Position numbers and translations under genes: made by a program
Source: Corydoras sp. C115
Taxonomy: Eukaryota > Chordata > Actinopteri > Siluriformes > Callichthyidae
NCBI GenBank assembly: GCA_019802505.1
Contig: JAFMOC010000007.1
Coordinates: 6,134,501-6,198,500 of the forward strand
Length of the DNA: 64,000 nucleotides
Direction of reading: 5' to 3'
Notes under the pieces: generated by a model
Told to the model about the DNA's origin: nothing
Database searches by the model: none
Seen by the model: the letters and a program-made list of their open reading frames with translations, nothing else
Part shown: positions 32,901 to 44,401 of the stretch, piece after piece
Layout of the letters: every line of letters begins with the position of its first letter
Position numbering within the stretch: position 1 is the first letter of the stretch

Positions 32901-35900
32901 AGATAATGGGTTGTTTTTGGTGGTTTGACCCCTCAGTTCCAGTCAATAGATATTCTAAAACTTGAATTTGCCAACACAAATTAGTGGGGGCAACTTGGGG
33001 AAGACCCTTTTCATGTTTTAGCATAACTGTGTCCCAGTGTACAAAGCCAGGTCCATGCATGTACTGAAGAACTCCACATGGATTGATCCACATGGAGACC
33101 TAACCCAACCCCAATAAACTCTTTAGGAATGAACTGTAATGAAGATTGCACTTAATAATGGTCCAAATGCTGTCTGATTTCACAAATGCTATTCTGGATT
33201 CCCAGACAAGCTCCAAAAAGCCTTCACAGAAGTATTAAAGCTGTTTTAGCAGCTAAAGGATAACAGCTTGATATCGATCTCTTTGTTATGGTGGCAGGTG
33301 TAGGTGTCTTAATACATGTGCATGCAGTGTACAGGAAAATCCACACTATTTTTGCAATGTTAATAACTTTTTTATATTTGCTAACTTCTTGATGTTATTT
33401 GTATTTGTACCAGTAACAAAACACAACAACCAAAGAACATGTTTGTAGCAGGACTGTAGCTGAAATGCAGCAATCATTTATCATATAATTTATATTCGTA
33501 GCTTTGTGTTGTAGCTCATTTTATTGCAGACCACAACAACTCTTAACAAGGTAAAAGCTGTTCAGACATCCACTAATGCACAGTTCTGCTTTGGGCTGAA
33601 TGACTACTTAGCTATTTTCATGTAATCACCATCATTTATACTGTAAAATAAATAGCAGTAAATTGTCACTTAATCGTGATAATTAAGCTATGCAGTGGAC
33701 CATTCCAATGTTTAATCTGCAGGCACTGACAGAATTATGCTATCAAAAGTGATTCAACTGTGTAATTCGACACCATGAACCTTTACATATTTACACAACT
33801 CAGACTATGACATGGCCTCAAGGACGATACGGGTGAATCTTTCTAGAACCGTGCAAGCTGGTTTTTGTTTAAAGAGAACAGAACTGCTCAGTGGGACTTA
33901 CCTGGCGTGTGAGCACAAAGTAAGCATACATAGCCATGGCTGTACCATAAGTGATGAAGTAAGTGACAGGCTCCATGATATCCCATGAATACTCCCACCA
34001 GGTAAGGCGTGCCAGCACGCCAAATTGAGTGGCCATGTATGCCATGCCTCCCCACAGCACCCAGGTGGTTCTGCGCTCTGCCTTCTTACTCAGCTCCTCC
34101 TTCACCTGAAATACAGAAACAACATGCAGGGAATAGAAGTCAGCATGCAGATCCTGAGCAAATTTAACCTGATTTGCTCTTTCCAACAAACATGCTAAGA
34201 ATTAGTCATGCAATTGCATAATTGGTTTTGGTATTACTTTTTCACAAGTTGGTCCTTACGATGTAAATGATTTAGTTTTAAAGTGACGTGTTTTTTTTTG
34301 TGGTATGGTTATGGTATAATCTAATAGGGAAACAATGCATTAAACAAACTGTGTGTGTGTGTGTGTGAGAGAGATAAATAAATAAATAGTAAATACGTGC
34401 AACATTTTATTTCAACTTGTAAACTTCATAAAAACATGTTCAGTGGGATTCTCCTCTCAGATAAGTTCCAAGAAATGTGTTTGGGCCATATATAACCAAA
34501 GACAGCTAAGAGCATAATTTTTTTGTCTTGTTCTTTTTAAGTGAACAGAACTGTTAGAAAGCCCTATTATAATATAATTTCATACCTTAATGCCATGCAT
34601 ATCAGATTAAGAAAGGATTCCAGAATAAGACCTTGCTACAAGCATAATAATCCTTGTAAACAGTAAGACACCTTTTCCAGTGGGAGGAGCTGGGAGTTGA
34701 GTTCTTCCAGTCGGCCAATCAGCTCTCTCTCTTTGTTAAGCTGGTGGTCCTCTATGCGCAGGGTAGTGTACAGCTGCTGCACCAAAAGTTTCACGTCATT
34801 CAGTCGCTCTGCCTCCTCATGCGCCAACAAATCTGAGAAAAACATACAAATAAACTAGAACACAAAGTATTTAGCTGCATTAGAAATCAGAGTCTAGTTC
34901 AACTCGCTTACCTCTTCTGGGTGGTCGCACCAAGTGTGTAGTGTCATTAATGACCATCTTAAAGTCATCCAGAAGCAGAATGTCTACTCCTGTGGAGGAG
35001 GCTATTCTTGCTCCATCTGCACAGATACAGGAAAAAATTGGTAGGTGTGATAGCTCAGTAGTTAGAGTCTTGAGCTATTAATCTGAAATCTCGAGCCTAA
35101 GTTGCCAGTGTGGGCTCTTAAGCAAGGGCCTTATCTCTTTACTCCATAAGTGACGCATCATGGTCGAACCTATGCTCTGACCCCAAACATTTAGTTGGGA
35201 TATTTGTAAGTTGCTTTGAATGATAGTGTCTGCCTAATTAAGTAATGTTATAAAATGGAATAATTTCCAATATGGTCAAGCCACACATCTGACCTGCTAT
35301 CCAGACTCCACTTGTGTGTCTCTGTTTATGTGATAATAAATTGGTAATGCAGTAAAGGTCATAATCATTATGCATAAAAGTTCATGATGAGAGTGGGAAC
35401 ATAGTAATGGTATGCAGTAAGGAGTTAACTGTTTTATGATGTATAATACATGAATGATTTAACTCCTATGACCAAACATAATAAGGGTGAGTATGCAGTA
35501 AGATTCTATGACTGCATTTAATGCATCTTTACCAGGTTGTTCCCTAAGCATTGCTGATGCTCGTCACACCCATGTTCATCTACACCAGTCTGCTAATTCT
35601 CTTTCAAGCATCTGCAACTTCTTCACACTGTCTAACCTGCATTCTCACAAAGTCTGTTCTCATTTGACAGTTTAAATATGAATGATACTACCTTTGTTTC
35701 AGTGTTTGGTATAAATAAACTGTGTAAAAAACAATTCTCATGTCTCCGTACTAGAGAGTTTCAGTGGAAGCAGAATGATCTAATACTACATTCACAGAAG
35801 TTTATTTCCTTTGTTTGCACTGGCACAATTTAAAAAGCAAAGATAACTGTCAAACCAGATATTTTTCCAAAAAAAACATTGGCACGCGTAACATAACATT

Positions 35901-37697
35901 TAGCATAATATGTCTACATGTATTTTGCCAGCTACTTCTGTTTTTTTTTTTTTTTTATTTTAACAGGTGCAATTTTGAGATCTTGCCAAATTTTGTACAA
36001 TTTAAATCTGTACTCATCGCTGGCCACTTTAATATTCTCCAGTGTTTTATTTTTACCAATCTCAGGATCTGTAAAATGCTTATAAACAGCAGTATAATTT
36101 GAAAGACTTTGATGACTTAACTCAATATATTTTAGTTTCTGTTTAACTTAAAATGTGCTGAATCTTTATAATTATCTATATATTGTTTTAGTTTTAAACC
36201 CTATATCAATGCAGTTGTCCTCTCGATGTTCATCTGTTTTTTTTTTTTTTTTTTTTTTTTTGCCCCATCACCTCAGCGTGCTGTTTGGGGGTTGAGATTC
36301 AGACATTTGGACTACTGCTTTATGACAATACTGTGTTGTAGAAATAAATCAACTTAAACTTGTCTGTTACCATTAAACAAAATATCAAGCAGACAAATGT
36401 CTAATATCTAGCAATATCTAGCAGCAGATGTAATTGGCAGACAAGACCGAACAGATATTTAAGAAACCATAGTAAACACTCTTTAATGTGTATGTACTAT
36501 TATTTGGTTGAAAAGAGGCAGTCTATTATCACCTAGTTTAATTGTATCAGAAAAGAAAAAAATAGAACAAACAGATTGTTGCAATTTACTGAAGTACTGA
36601 CACAAAGACACGTGTCAGTGAGGAGCAACTGGTTATTTTAAAATATATATCAAGATTTAATTTTATAATATTTAACAGTAATTAATATTTAGCAGTACAG
36701 GTAGCTTATGGGGTTCAGAGAATATTAAAAGAAAGAAAAAAAAGACATTGTTTGGGATACAGAATTCACAGGTAATTTAAAAGGCTGTTTAAAAGAATAC
36801 AAGTGACACATACTGTGCTAAGACTTCCATCAAGGTGATAAATGGATGGTTTGTACAGATTATGGAGTCTTCTTTCTGAATCTAAAATCCAGAAATTCTG
36901 TGTTGTGTCATTCCTGTTTATTTACTTTTTTATTTTATTCTTTAATTATAAATTATAAAGTTACAAACACAATTGCCTTTTCACATGTGCTAGTGAGTTC
37001 ACTTCTGCTTGATACAGATATGTCAGTATAATTATGTACAATGCAAATAGTGATGGCATGATGGTGGTGTGGGAAAAATTCTCGCTACAGAGCAAGAACT
37101 TTAAGGATTGATTCCAGAAAGATCCCTTCTTTTTCAAGTTAGTATGTTCTCTTTATGTTTGTGTGGCTTTTCTTCAGGAGCTCATGTTTTTGGCCTGTGG
37201 AAGGAAACTTGCTTGTAATTAAATTAACAACAGGATATTGCTAGGTTGGTATGAGTGCAGGGAGACTTCACCACCCCTGACATCATAATCAGTAATGCTA
37301 AAAATAGTGCACATGTGTGTGTTTCCTGTTTTGGAAGTGTTCTTACTACACAGGGCTTTGGTTGAATTTGCAGAAAGATGTGAGTAATTATATCATATGG
37401 CTTTTATAGTATTAAACAATAACCATTAACAACACTGTTGTCTAGATAAATAAAATTATACCTGTATTCAAGTAGTTTATTATGTCTTGACTAAAAAGGC
37501 TAATAACATTAGTATGTGGATACCTGTAGAATATATGGCAACTCGATCAATGCCTCGGTCCTCAGCCTGTAGCTGCTGTAGGAAGACTCCCACATTGTCA
37601 CTAAGGGGTTTCAGGGTGAACTGACAGCGCTCACGTCGAGAAGGCAGTCTCACTGAGATCACTGGCAGGCCATTCTGATACAGCACCGACACCTCTG

Positions 37698-37763
<66 letters not shown>

Positions 37764-40700
37764 TGTTACTACTGTCTCTTAATATGGCATCAGAACACAG
37801 ACCATTCTGAAGCTCGTGATTTGATCATTGATAATGTTTATCCCAGATAGATGAATAGATCTGCTTGCATGTCTTATCCAGACAGTTCTTTATATTCAGC
37901 TGCAGTATTCTGAAATGACGAGGCTATAAAACCCTGAAGCACAATGATTATCTTCACAGAGGCTGTCACTGTATTACATCACAAACTTTATGGGTCAAAC
38001 AGGAGACCACCAGTAGGGGACAGTAGTGGAATGTTTTACAGGACAACACTTCACAAAATCTCAAGTAACTGCCTGGACAGCATCATGCTATTTTTCAACG
38101 GATATGCTTATTGAAGTGATGCAGTCATGAGGTACTTTTCTATCTCCAATTTACACATCAATGTACCTTCAGAATGTTGGAGGAAACCCAGAAAAAACCC
38201 TCAGTCACAGGGAGGACATGTGGACTCCACACAGAAAAAGTGTTTGTTTGGCCCTCTCAAGAACTGAATATAAGAACTGCTTGATGTGTGGTAACAGCAC
38301 TAACCTCTAAATCACTGTGCCATCGCTTTTAGTTTGAACACATTTACTCATTCAAAGAGATTTTGGGATTTATAACTTCTAAGTCAGCATTTAATCCTTA
38401 TAATGCATGCTGCACTCCTATTTAATGAATCACAATAAGCTGATTGGATTTTTCTTACTTGTCCCCAAAATCTGCTATTTGATGAGAGCAATCAAAACAT
38501 CTAATATTGATGTGCCCAACACATAATTCAAATCCAGAGAGTTCCACATTATTACCCACATTTTTATGTGTAACAATTGATGATACTCATCGGTCATTTG
38601 ATTTTTTAAGTTTTGTTTTTTTATTAAAGATCCCAAAAGATTTAAATAGATTCCCTCTATGCTCTGACACAGCAGCCAAGTGACTCTCTAAACCACAAGT
38701 TGAAGATGATTGCTGAATTATCATACACACAGTAAAAATGTAATAGTCATAATAAAGCCCATAAGCACTTTTAAAAGCACTTTATTACTGTGAAGCAAAA
38801 TAAATCGATCTCAATAGGAAGCCCGTCTGTCCAAAAGGAGGAATGTCTTTAAGGCAGCTCTGATAAAGTGTCAAAATGAGAGCTTGCTCACACTGTGCAC
38901 CACTCTGCAGCCGCCTTGTGGTTGTCTGTTAGCTTTAAATATTATTCTTGCCTTTATTCCAAATCTTCTGGAAGCCAACAAGGGATGCCGCATTTCATGT
39001 CTTTGAATTATAGGCTGCAATCGGCTTAATGAGTAGTCTGGAACACTGTGTTCCTCACTTCAGAAAGCCATTTTTGGAAATCATGTTTGATTGGAAAGAT
39101 ATACATTTATATACACACTAGTATAAAAGAAGAAGTAAAAACATTAAATCAACATGTTTTAATAAGGACACGTGGGTCACATTTACTGGTATCCCTGCTT
39201 TTAGGAATTAATGAGGTAGGAGAACTCTGAGGTTGGAGAACTGAGCACATTCTTACTATAGTCAGTAGCTTTAATTTCCTGGTACTCTGTACATATATCT
39301 GTGATTACAAAATCATTAATAAAACTTGTTAGGAAATTTGGGTTTGCTTCTTGTTTTTTAAATAGTTGGATATGAATGTGGTATTTACCAGCAGACTTGA
39401 AGCTTCTCGATCATTTAAAACAGTGGTTATTAAACTTTTCAGACCAAGTACCACCCATCATCAAACCAGAACTTTTAAGTACCACCTATGTTTTTCATCA
39501 CGGAACAACATATGGAAAACATTAATTAGGTGTTTAGTGTGTATTAAAGCAATAAGGTATGAGAGGGCGCACATTAATTAGTCTGAATAAATAACAAAAA
39601 GAGGTAATCACCAACTAATGGCCAAATTACAGAACTCAGTTTATGAACTATAATGCGCCATACCAATATCTGGCATACCCTATTGTGCTACATTGCGTAG
39701 CACCAGTGGTATTCCACAGTTTAAGAACCACTGATGTAAAAGATTCTTAGTTGAGAAGTCAGGGAGACACAACAGTACCATATTTAAAGCTTTTGCCTCA
39801 CAGCAAAAAGGGTTTAAGTGTAATTCTTGGTGCTTTCAGTGTAGACACTGTGTATCATCTCTATGATTAAATGGGTCTCCTCTGGGAATTCTTTATGTTT
39901 TTCTCTCACATGCTTGTAGGTGAATGGAAGATATTAAATTTTCTGTGTGTATTAGCACATATAAAATTCCCTATGACTGTTGTTCCAAAGTTTCCTGCAA
40001 GAAAATTAGCCTATGTGCTGTCCAGTAATTAAACCCTAAATAAAGTAAATTCAAGTGCTCAATGACAATGTTGTGGCTAGCTTTTTATTAAGAACCATTT
40101 TTTTAAAATATGTATTTAAAAAATAAAAAACAAGAGGTGCACGGCTAATTGCTATAAAGTAAGAGGGATTTTCTTTTCTTGAGGAAATGTCCAGGACACT
40201 ATTAAAACTATAAGGCACTAGAGGGTGTAACACCTCTTTTGCGAGATTTATTAACAATAATGCACAACCTAGAGTGTCTTCTTGCTTTTATAAAATGGTT
40301 ACAAACACACTACAATTGAGTAGGAGACGCTACAATTCAAAAAATGAGGTGTAATTTATTTATACATATCGTTAATAAACTGGTCTTCTGGTTTTTAAAG
40401 TGAATGCTGAGTAACAGGTTTCTGGTTTCTCCAACAATAAAATACTGTCATCTAATGTCCAAATGTGCAGTTTATAAAAATGTATTGTACATCACACACT
40501 GATACGGATGTGAAGCAGTCAGAGCTGTGCATTATTGTCAATAACATCACAGCTGGACAAACCATTCAGCTGATCAAATTTAAGAACCAGAACTTCTGTT
40601 TTATAAACAGAAATACAATATTTACAAAACAATGATTTTGTTTTTCAGATTCAGATGTTTTTCAGATTCAAAAAACAGACTCTTGTGTTAAAACCCAATT

Positions 40701-40807
40701 AAGTTTTAATTCTTTTCACCCTCAGAGATGAATATTTTCTCACCTTCTGATGCAACAGGCGAGCACAAGAGTCTGTGAGCCTGCCATGTGGGAGTCGCCT
40801 TCCAACC
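29962..40807 (-). CDS. mcu: Mitochondrial calcium uniporter pore subunit, exons 2-8 (first exon outside window)
   Basis: Exons in transcript order: 40807-40744, 37694-37524, 35016-34912, 34832-34672, 34105-33902, 30415-30299, 30042-29962. They join in frame into 300 residues plus stop. Mammalian MCU is about 351 aa, so roughly 50 residues are missing: exon 1 with the mitochondrial targeting peptide. Visible parts: the matrix N-terminal domain (VLYQNGLPVISVRLPSRRE, with the redox cysteine in RERCQF); coiled-coil 1 (QLYTTLRIEDHQLNKERELI); TM1 (WVLWGGMAYMATQFGVLARL); selectivity-filter motif WDIMEP at 33968-33985; TM2 (PVTYFITYGTAMAMYAYF); and the C-terminal helix (YLLFFHKG, RLRDPLQ). The protein forms the Ca2+ channel of the inner mitochondrial membrane with EMRE and MICU proteins. 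All pore residues are intact. Phase 0 at 40807 predicts the phase of the missing exon. Confidence 0.95.
31090..31237 (+). pseudogene. Older Tc1-like remnant, left part (split by a later insertion)
   Basis: The sequence gcactgcctcaccaagctgg followed by gttctgtggagtga matches the stretch just before the first catalytic Asp in a common fish Tc1-like family. It stops at TA (31236-31237), where another transposon begins, and resumes at 32875. Confidence 0.65.
31238..32874 (+). mobile_element. Nearly full-length Tc1-like transposon in mcu intron 6, nested
   Basis: Inverted repeats of about 210 bases begin CAGTGCATCCGGAAAGTATT at both ends. TA target duplication at 31236-31237 and 32875-32876. It sits inside an older Tc1-like remnant whose two halves flank it. 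Total 1637 bases, the usual length for a complete element. Confidence 0.93.
31637..32657 (+). pseudogene. Tc1-like DD34E transposase with one frameshift
   Basis: The first frame (31637-32329) gives MKSKELSVDLQDKIVSRHKS, helix-turn-helix, a GRPSK linker and WSDETKIELFG (Asp about residue 152). A one-base change in an A run near 32302-32307 shifts the frame. The second frame carries QQDNDPKHT, PSQSPDLIPIE and the GGSTKY end. All three catalytic residues are present across the two frames. The GGG loop is altered (KHDCGS). Recently dead copy. Confidence 0.92.
32877..33260 (+). pseudogene. Older Tc1-like remnant, right part
   Basis: Continues the remnant interrupted at 31237: aagtttggagagataatggg, ggggaagacccttttcatgt, actgtgtcccagtgtacaaa, agcagctaaaggataac. 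The order matches the second half of the same transposase family (FQHDCAP-type block onward), with stops and gaps. Confidence 0.65.
33261..33901 (-). other. Remainder of mcu intron 6
   Basis: AT-rich DNA with no recognised feature up to the exon 6 donor. Confidence 0.5.
35041..35245 (+). repeat. tRNA-headed SINE of a different family in mcu intron 3
   Basis: The head gtgatagctcagtagttaga is followed by ttaagcaagggccttatctc, atgctctgaccccaaacatt and a tail aagttgctttgaatgatagt. This corresponds to another teleost SINE type with a LINE2-like tail. Confidence 0.6.
35246..37055. other. mcu intron 3, gene-free part
   Basis: AT-rich DNA with T runs at about 35939-35956 and 36238-36260. No exon candidate with splice sites and coding bias seen. 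Confidence 0.5.
37056..37212 (+). repeat. Old SINE relic
   Basis: Weak ordered matches (agtatgttctctttatgttt, ctcatgtttttggcctgtgg) to the body of the tRNA-headed SINE. Confidence 0.35.
37701..37761. repeat. (CA)30 microsatellite at the mcu exon 3 splice acceptor
   Basis: On the mcu strand a (TG)n run of about 61 bases ends six bases before exon 3 (…TTTCAG then exon). It takes the place of the normal pyrimidine tract of intron 2. Confidence 0.9.
38171..38331 (-). repeat. Old SINE relic in mcu intron 2
   Basis: The phrases ttggaggaaacccagaaaaa, cacagggaggacatgtggac and aacctctaaatcactgtgcc follow the order of an ancient tRNA-headed SINE on the - strand. Confidence 0.5.
39421..39733. mobile_element. 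hAT-type MITE in mcu intron 2
   Basis: Inverted ends cagtggttattaaac and gtttaagaaccactg, inner repeated gtaccaccc/gcaccagtgg words, and a near-perfect 8-bp duplication (ATTTAAAA at 39413-39420, ATGTAAAA at 39734-39741) fit a non-autonomous hAT element of 313 bases. Confidence 0.75.
39762..39925 (+). repeat. Old SINE relic in mcu intron 2
   Basis: Ordered weak matches (ttttgcctcacagcaaaaag, ttctttatgtttttctctca) to the tRNA-headed SINE family. Confidence 0.35.
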
Positions 40808-40948
40808 CTGCATAGAAACAGAAGACATTTCACCATCAGCTAAATTAAACATGAGTTCTAGAGCATATTTCACCTGATTAATTAAAGGTACTGCCAAGAA
40901 CCAATCACAATGAAACACAGAGAGAACGAGAGAGAGTGAGAGAGAGAG

Positions 40949-40953
<5 letters not shown>

Positions 40954-40987
<34 letters not shown>
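40954..40987. repeat. (GA)n/(GT)n microsatellite in mcu intron 1
   Basis: A GA-rich run (about 40922-40953) passes directly into (GT)n, 130 bases upstream of mcu exon 2. Related GT and GA tracts lie at 41385-41428 and 41492-41518. Confidence 0.8.
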
Positions 40988-40989
<2 letters not shown>

Positions 40990-41385
40990 TGGTGGGGATT
41001 CAGCTTGTCAGGGGCAGGTTTGGGGGAAAAAATTAAATACTTCACAGTTTAGAATTTTTCATTGGAGTTATAAGAAGGCTCATTGTAGACAGCAGACATA
41101 GACAGCTCAACTACAGTTATACAGTTTGGCATAACATTTTTGTTAGAAGTTGCTAATGTTGTTAATTGATAACTAATGACTAAAATGAGTTAGCTGCTTG
41201 TGCAGAGGGGGTCTTAAAGAAAATATAAAAAAGTTATAGAAATTAAGGAGAATGTAAGGGAAGAAACATCCATCTCCAGTCACACACACTATTTTTGGCA
41301 TAGGGATGTCCTTTAGTGAAAGACGTGATTGGGAATGAGCAGCAGACAAACATGCCACATTTTCCACTGTGCTGTACATCCAGAT

Positions 41386-41434
<49 letters not shown>

Positions 41435-41874
41435 TCTCTCTCTTTCACACACACAAATAGATATATGCTAATATATATAGCACGAGATGGAGAAAGAGAG
41501 AGAGAGAGAGAGAGAGAAATAGTGAAAGGCATGAGAAGAGGAAGAGTAACAAGGAAGGAATTTCTATATTAAGAGCTTGATAATTCAAGGTAGAAGTATT
41601 CTACAGTTTCATATGTTACAAGATAAAGTTTTAAACCAACAGGGCAATTTAAAGCAGAGGCACAATTGGCTGGGAGAATATCAGACTGAGATCCTCATTG
41701 CCTCAACCAACTTCATCTCGCAAGACACCTTCTAAATGGTCAGCTAAAATTGCGACTTATTCAATTTGAGCTACTGGAAGTTGTTTCTGACACAACACTT
41801 ATCTTTCGAGTTTGGGGAACACTACGTATGCACTGATACTTACACCTACAACAGCTAGGATTTCCAATTTAGCT

Positions 41875-42019
41875 ATTGATGTGCCTTTAGAATGTGGTAA
41901 GTAACTGGAGACTTGTACATAAACTCATGCAAAGACAAAAAGGACATGCAGAATGCACGTAGAAGAACTTTCTAGCTATGAGACAGAAGCACTAACTGCT
42001 GTACCACTGTGCTGCCTAT
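41875..42019 (-). repeat. Old SINE relic in mcu intron 1
   Basis: The phrases ctggagacttgtacataaac, aaggacatgcagaatgcacg and actgctgtaccactgtgctg match the order of the SINE body and head on the - strand. Confidence 0.4.
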
Positions 42020-42349
42020 TTGGCCTAACTGGTGGCTGCATTTAAAAGTCTGTGGTTTTTACATGCTTGATCTAAATGTGGTGTTAATAAACATAAAACA
42101 AGTTCACAGCATTTACATCAGCTCTTAAAATAAAATCTGAGCAGTTCCCAAAGTCAGCATTTAGGATCAGAATCTCTACAAATTTTCAATTAAGTATACC
42201 CCTAGTGGGACGTCTAAATTAATGAATGGTACTTCGGTCTCTTGACATTTATTGAGAATATGAAATGGTGCTGCTGTTATTAGTGTGCTACTATCAGATC
42301 AGAGGAAATGCAATCCTAATTAAAGTCTGCCACAAAGCTGCATCATAGA

Positions 42350-42352
<3 letters not shown>

Positions 42353-42420
<68 letters not shown>
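42353..42420. repeat. (AC)34 microsatellite in mcu intron 1
   Basis: An uninterrupted AC repeat of about 68 bases. Confidence 0.9.
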
Positions 42421-42422
<2 letters not shown>

Positions 42423-44340
42423 ACATTTATCACTGAGTTCAGCCTTTTAACACAGTTGAGAAACATCCAAATTAATATTTGAAACAAAGACATTATGAGC
42501 TTTTTACAATAATCAGCTTTCCTGCTTTAAAGTGCAATAAATTAAAATGTTAGAAAGTTATAGCAAATTAAGGTATCAGAGTTTTGTTCACCTCCTGTGG
42601 CCTGTTAGAAATTTGCTTTCATCTCTGCTTTAGGAGAGCTCACGGCTATCGGGTACTGTACAGTAAAGCACACATGCTTTAAAAAGTCTGGTGTAAAGAA
42701 CTAAACCAGACTGCATTGTCAAACCAAACAATCCTAGTTGAAGGTAAAGACAGAGGAATCTTTGGTGAAAAGCTTCTCGCACCGATGTTCTGTTCTGACA
42801 TATTATGGTGGATGGAGGGCTTGTGTAAAGTATTAGCAGTGTGTCAGTTTCTAGCTCCTAATACCAAAAAGCTTATAATGCCTTAACACTCAGGTAAGTA
42901 TATTAGGTCAGGAAATTAAAATGCTTATCAGTTTATAAATTATTTAGTTGGAATTCATGATGGTGAATGATTAGCTGAATTTTTTTTTCTTTGCTATTTA
43001 ATTTTAATGTTTTATTAATTTTACCTGCCACTTCATTATTTTGTTCTAAGGTTTATTATTATTACTGTACATTTATCTTTAATGGTCCTAATTTATTCAC
43101 GAACTGTAGCCAACTAGATTATTTGTTATTTTTACAGTTTAAAGATTGCATTAAACAACTGCCTTTCAAAATAAAACTATATTTAATAATGCTACATTAT
43201 ATAGTGATTGTACATTTAAATATCTTCTAATATAAGCTTCAGGCTTACAAAAAAATCATTTCAAAACGTGTCATTAATTTGTTTACTTTTAAATTATTAT
43301 TATTTAATCAATTGGCAGTCCTGACGAAAGTATTAAAATTGCTATGTTAAATATTAAGCACACATCAAAGCAATATAGAGAAATTAAAGAAAGTAAAACA
43401 AGATCACAAAAATATACAACAGCACATATGATTAGTGTTGTGTATTGGTGAGCAAAAAGACATAGTTCCCTGAGCACCCCCAATGTAAATAGTTCCTTAA
43501 ATTCCTAAAACTATGGAGTTCAAAATCACATATTTGGTATTTAAATATAACAAGATAGTACAATAAATTTCCACTTCATTGCAAAATCTAGTCCCTAAAG
43601 GGCAGTAGAGTACAGCAGTTCCTGCATATCGACTGCAGCTCTTGAGTGAGGACTGACATTAATTAGTTATAAGAAGTTAAATAGTCAATCTCCTTGCAGT
43701 GAATCAGGTCTGCTTTGGCTTCTCTTAACAATACTCAATGCCTTAAACAGCACAGAACACTGCACTGCAAACACAATGCACACTTTTAGCCATGAACACA
43801 TTCTTTTATTCCTCAAAGAACAAATGGACAGACTGGACTGTATTGGATTCAATACTGATCTCTGTGCAAAGAGTTTACCTCATGAGCCACTCACTGTCGT
43901 TGATTATCTATTCCTTATTGACTTTACATTTGCTGTAATTCCATCTCTAAAACAGAACACAATTATCCAGCCATGCCACTAATTAGCTGCTCATTTATTG
44001 TCTTACTACACAATATTCTCATTAGAGAAGTTCATTTCAATACTTTGATTCTTTCCATGTTCCTTTCACGTGTGATTAATTAGGTCACTTATTTAGATTT
44101 CTACAGACCAAAAGCATCCCATTAAGAATTATTAACTGGACTGTTGACCTCAGAACGTGAGACAAATGCATTACACACACGAGCAGTGACGCAGCTCGTT
44201 TACGACTAGAAATCCAAGTCAGACGGACTGGAAATAATGAGCAATGTGAATAACTGTAATTAGCAGTTATCTTCTATTACAAGTGTTTTGCCATGGCATT
44301 AATAATTTAATACATTTAACTTCAAAGTAAATAAAACATA
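42421..44340. other. mcu intron 1, no gene; TAAT-rich segment
   Basis: No repeat or exon recognised. From about 44075 to 44310 several TAATTA-like words and less AT-biased DNA occur, which could mark a conserved non-coding element. That is a guess from composition only. Confidence 0.3.
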
Positions 44341-44353
44341 TGAATGTATGTGT

Positions 44354-44396
<43 letters not shown>

Positions 44397-44401
<5 letters not shown>

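Noticed and set aside
41173..41572. Overlapping frames rich in Cys-Val or Thr-His repeats
   Set aside because: They translate the GT/CA and GA microsatellites and are not genes.
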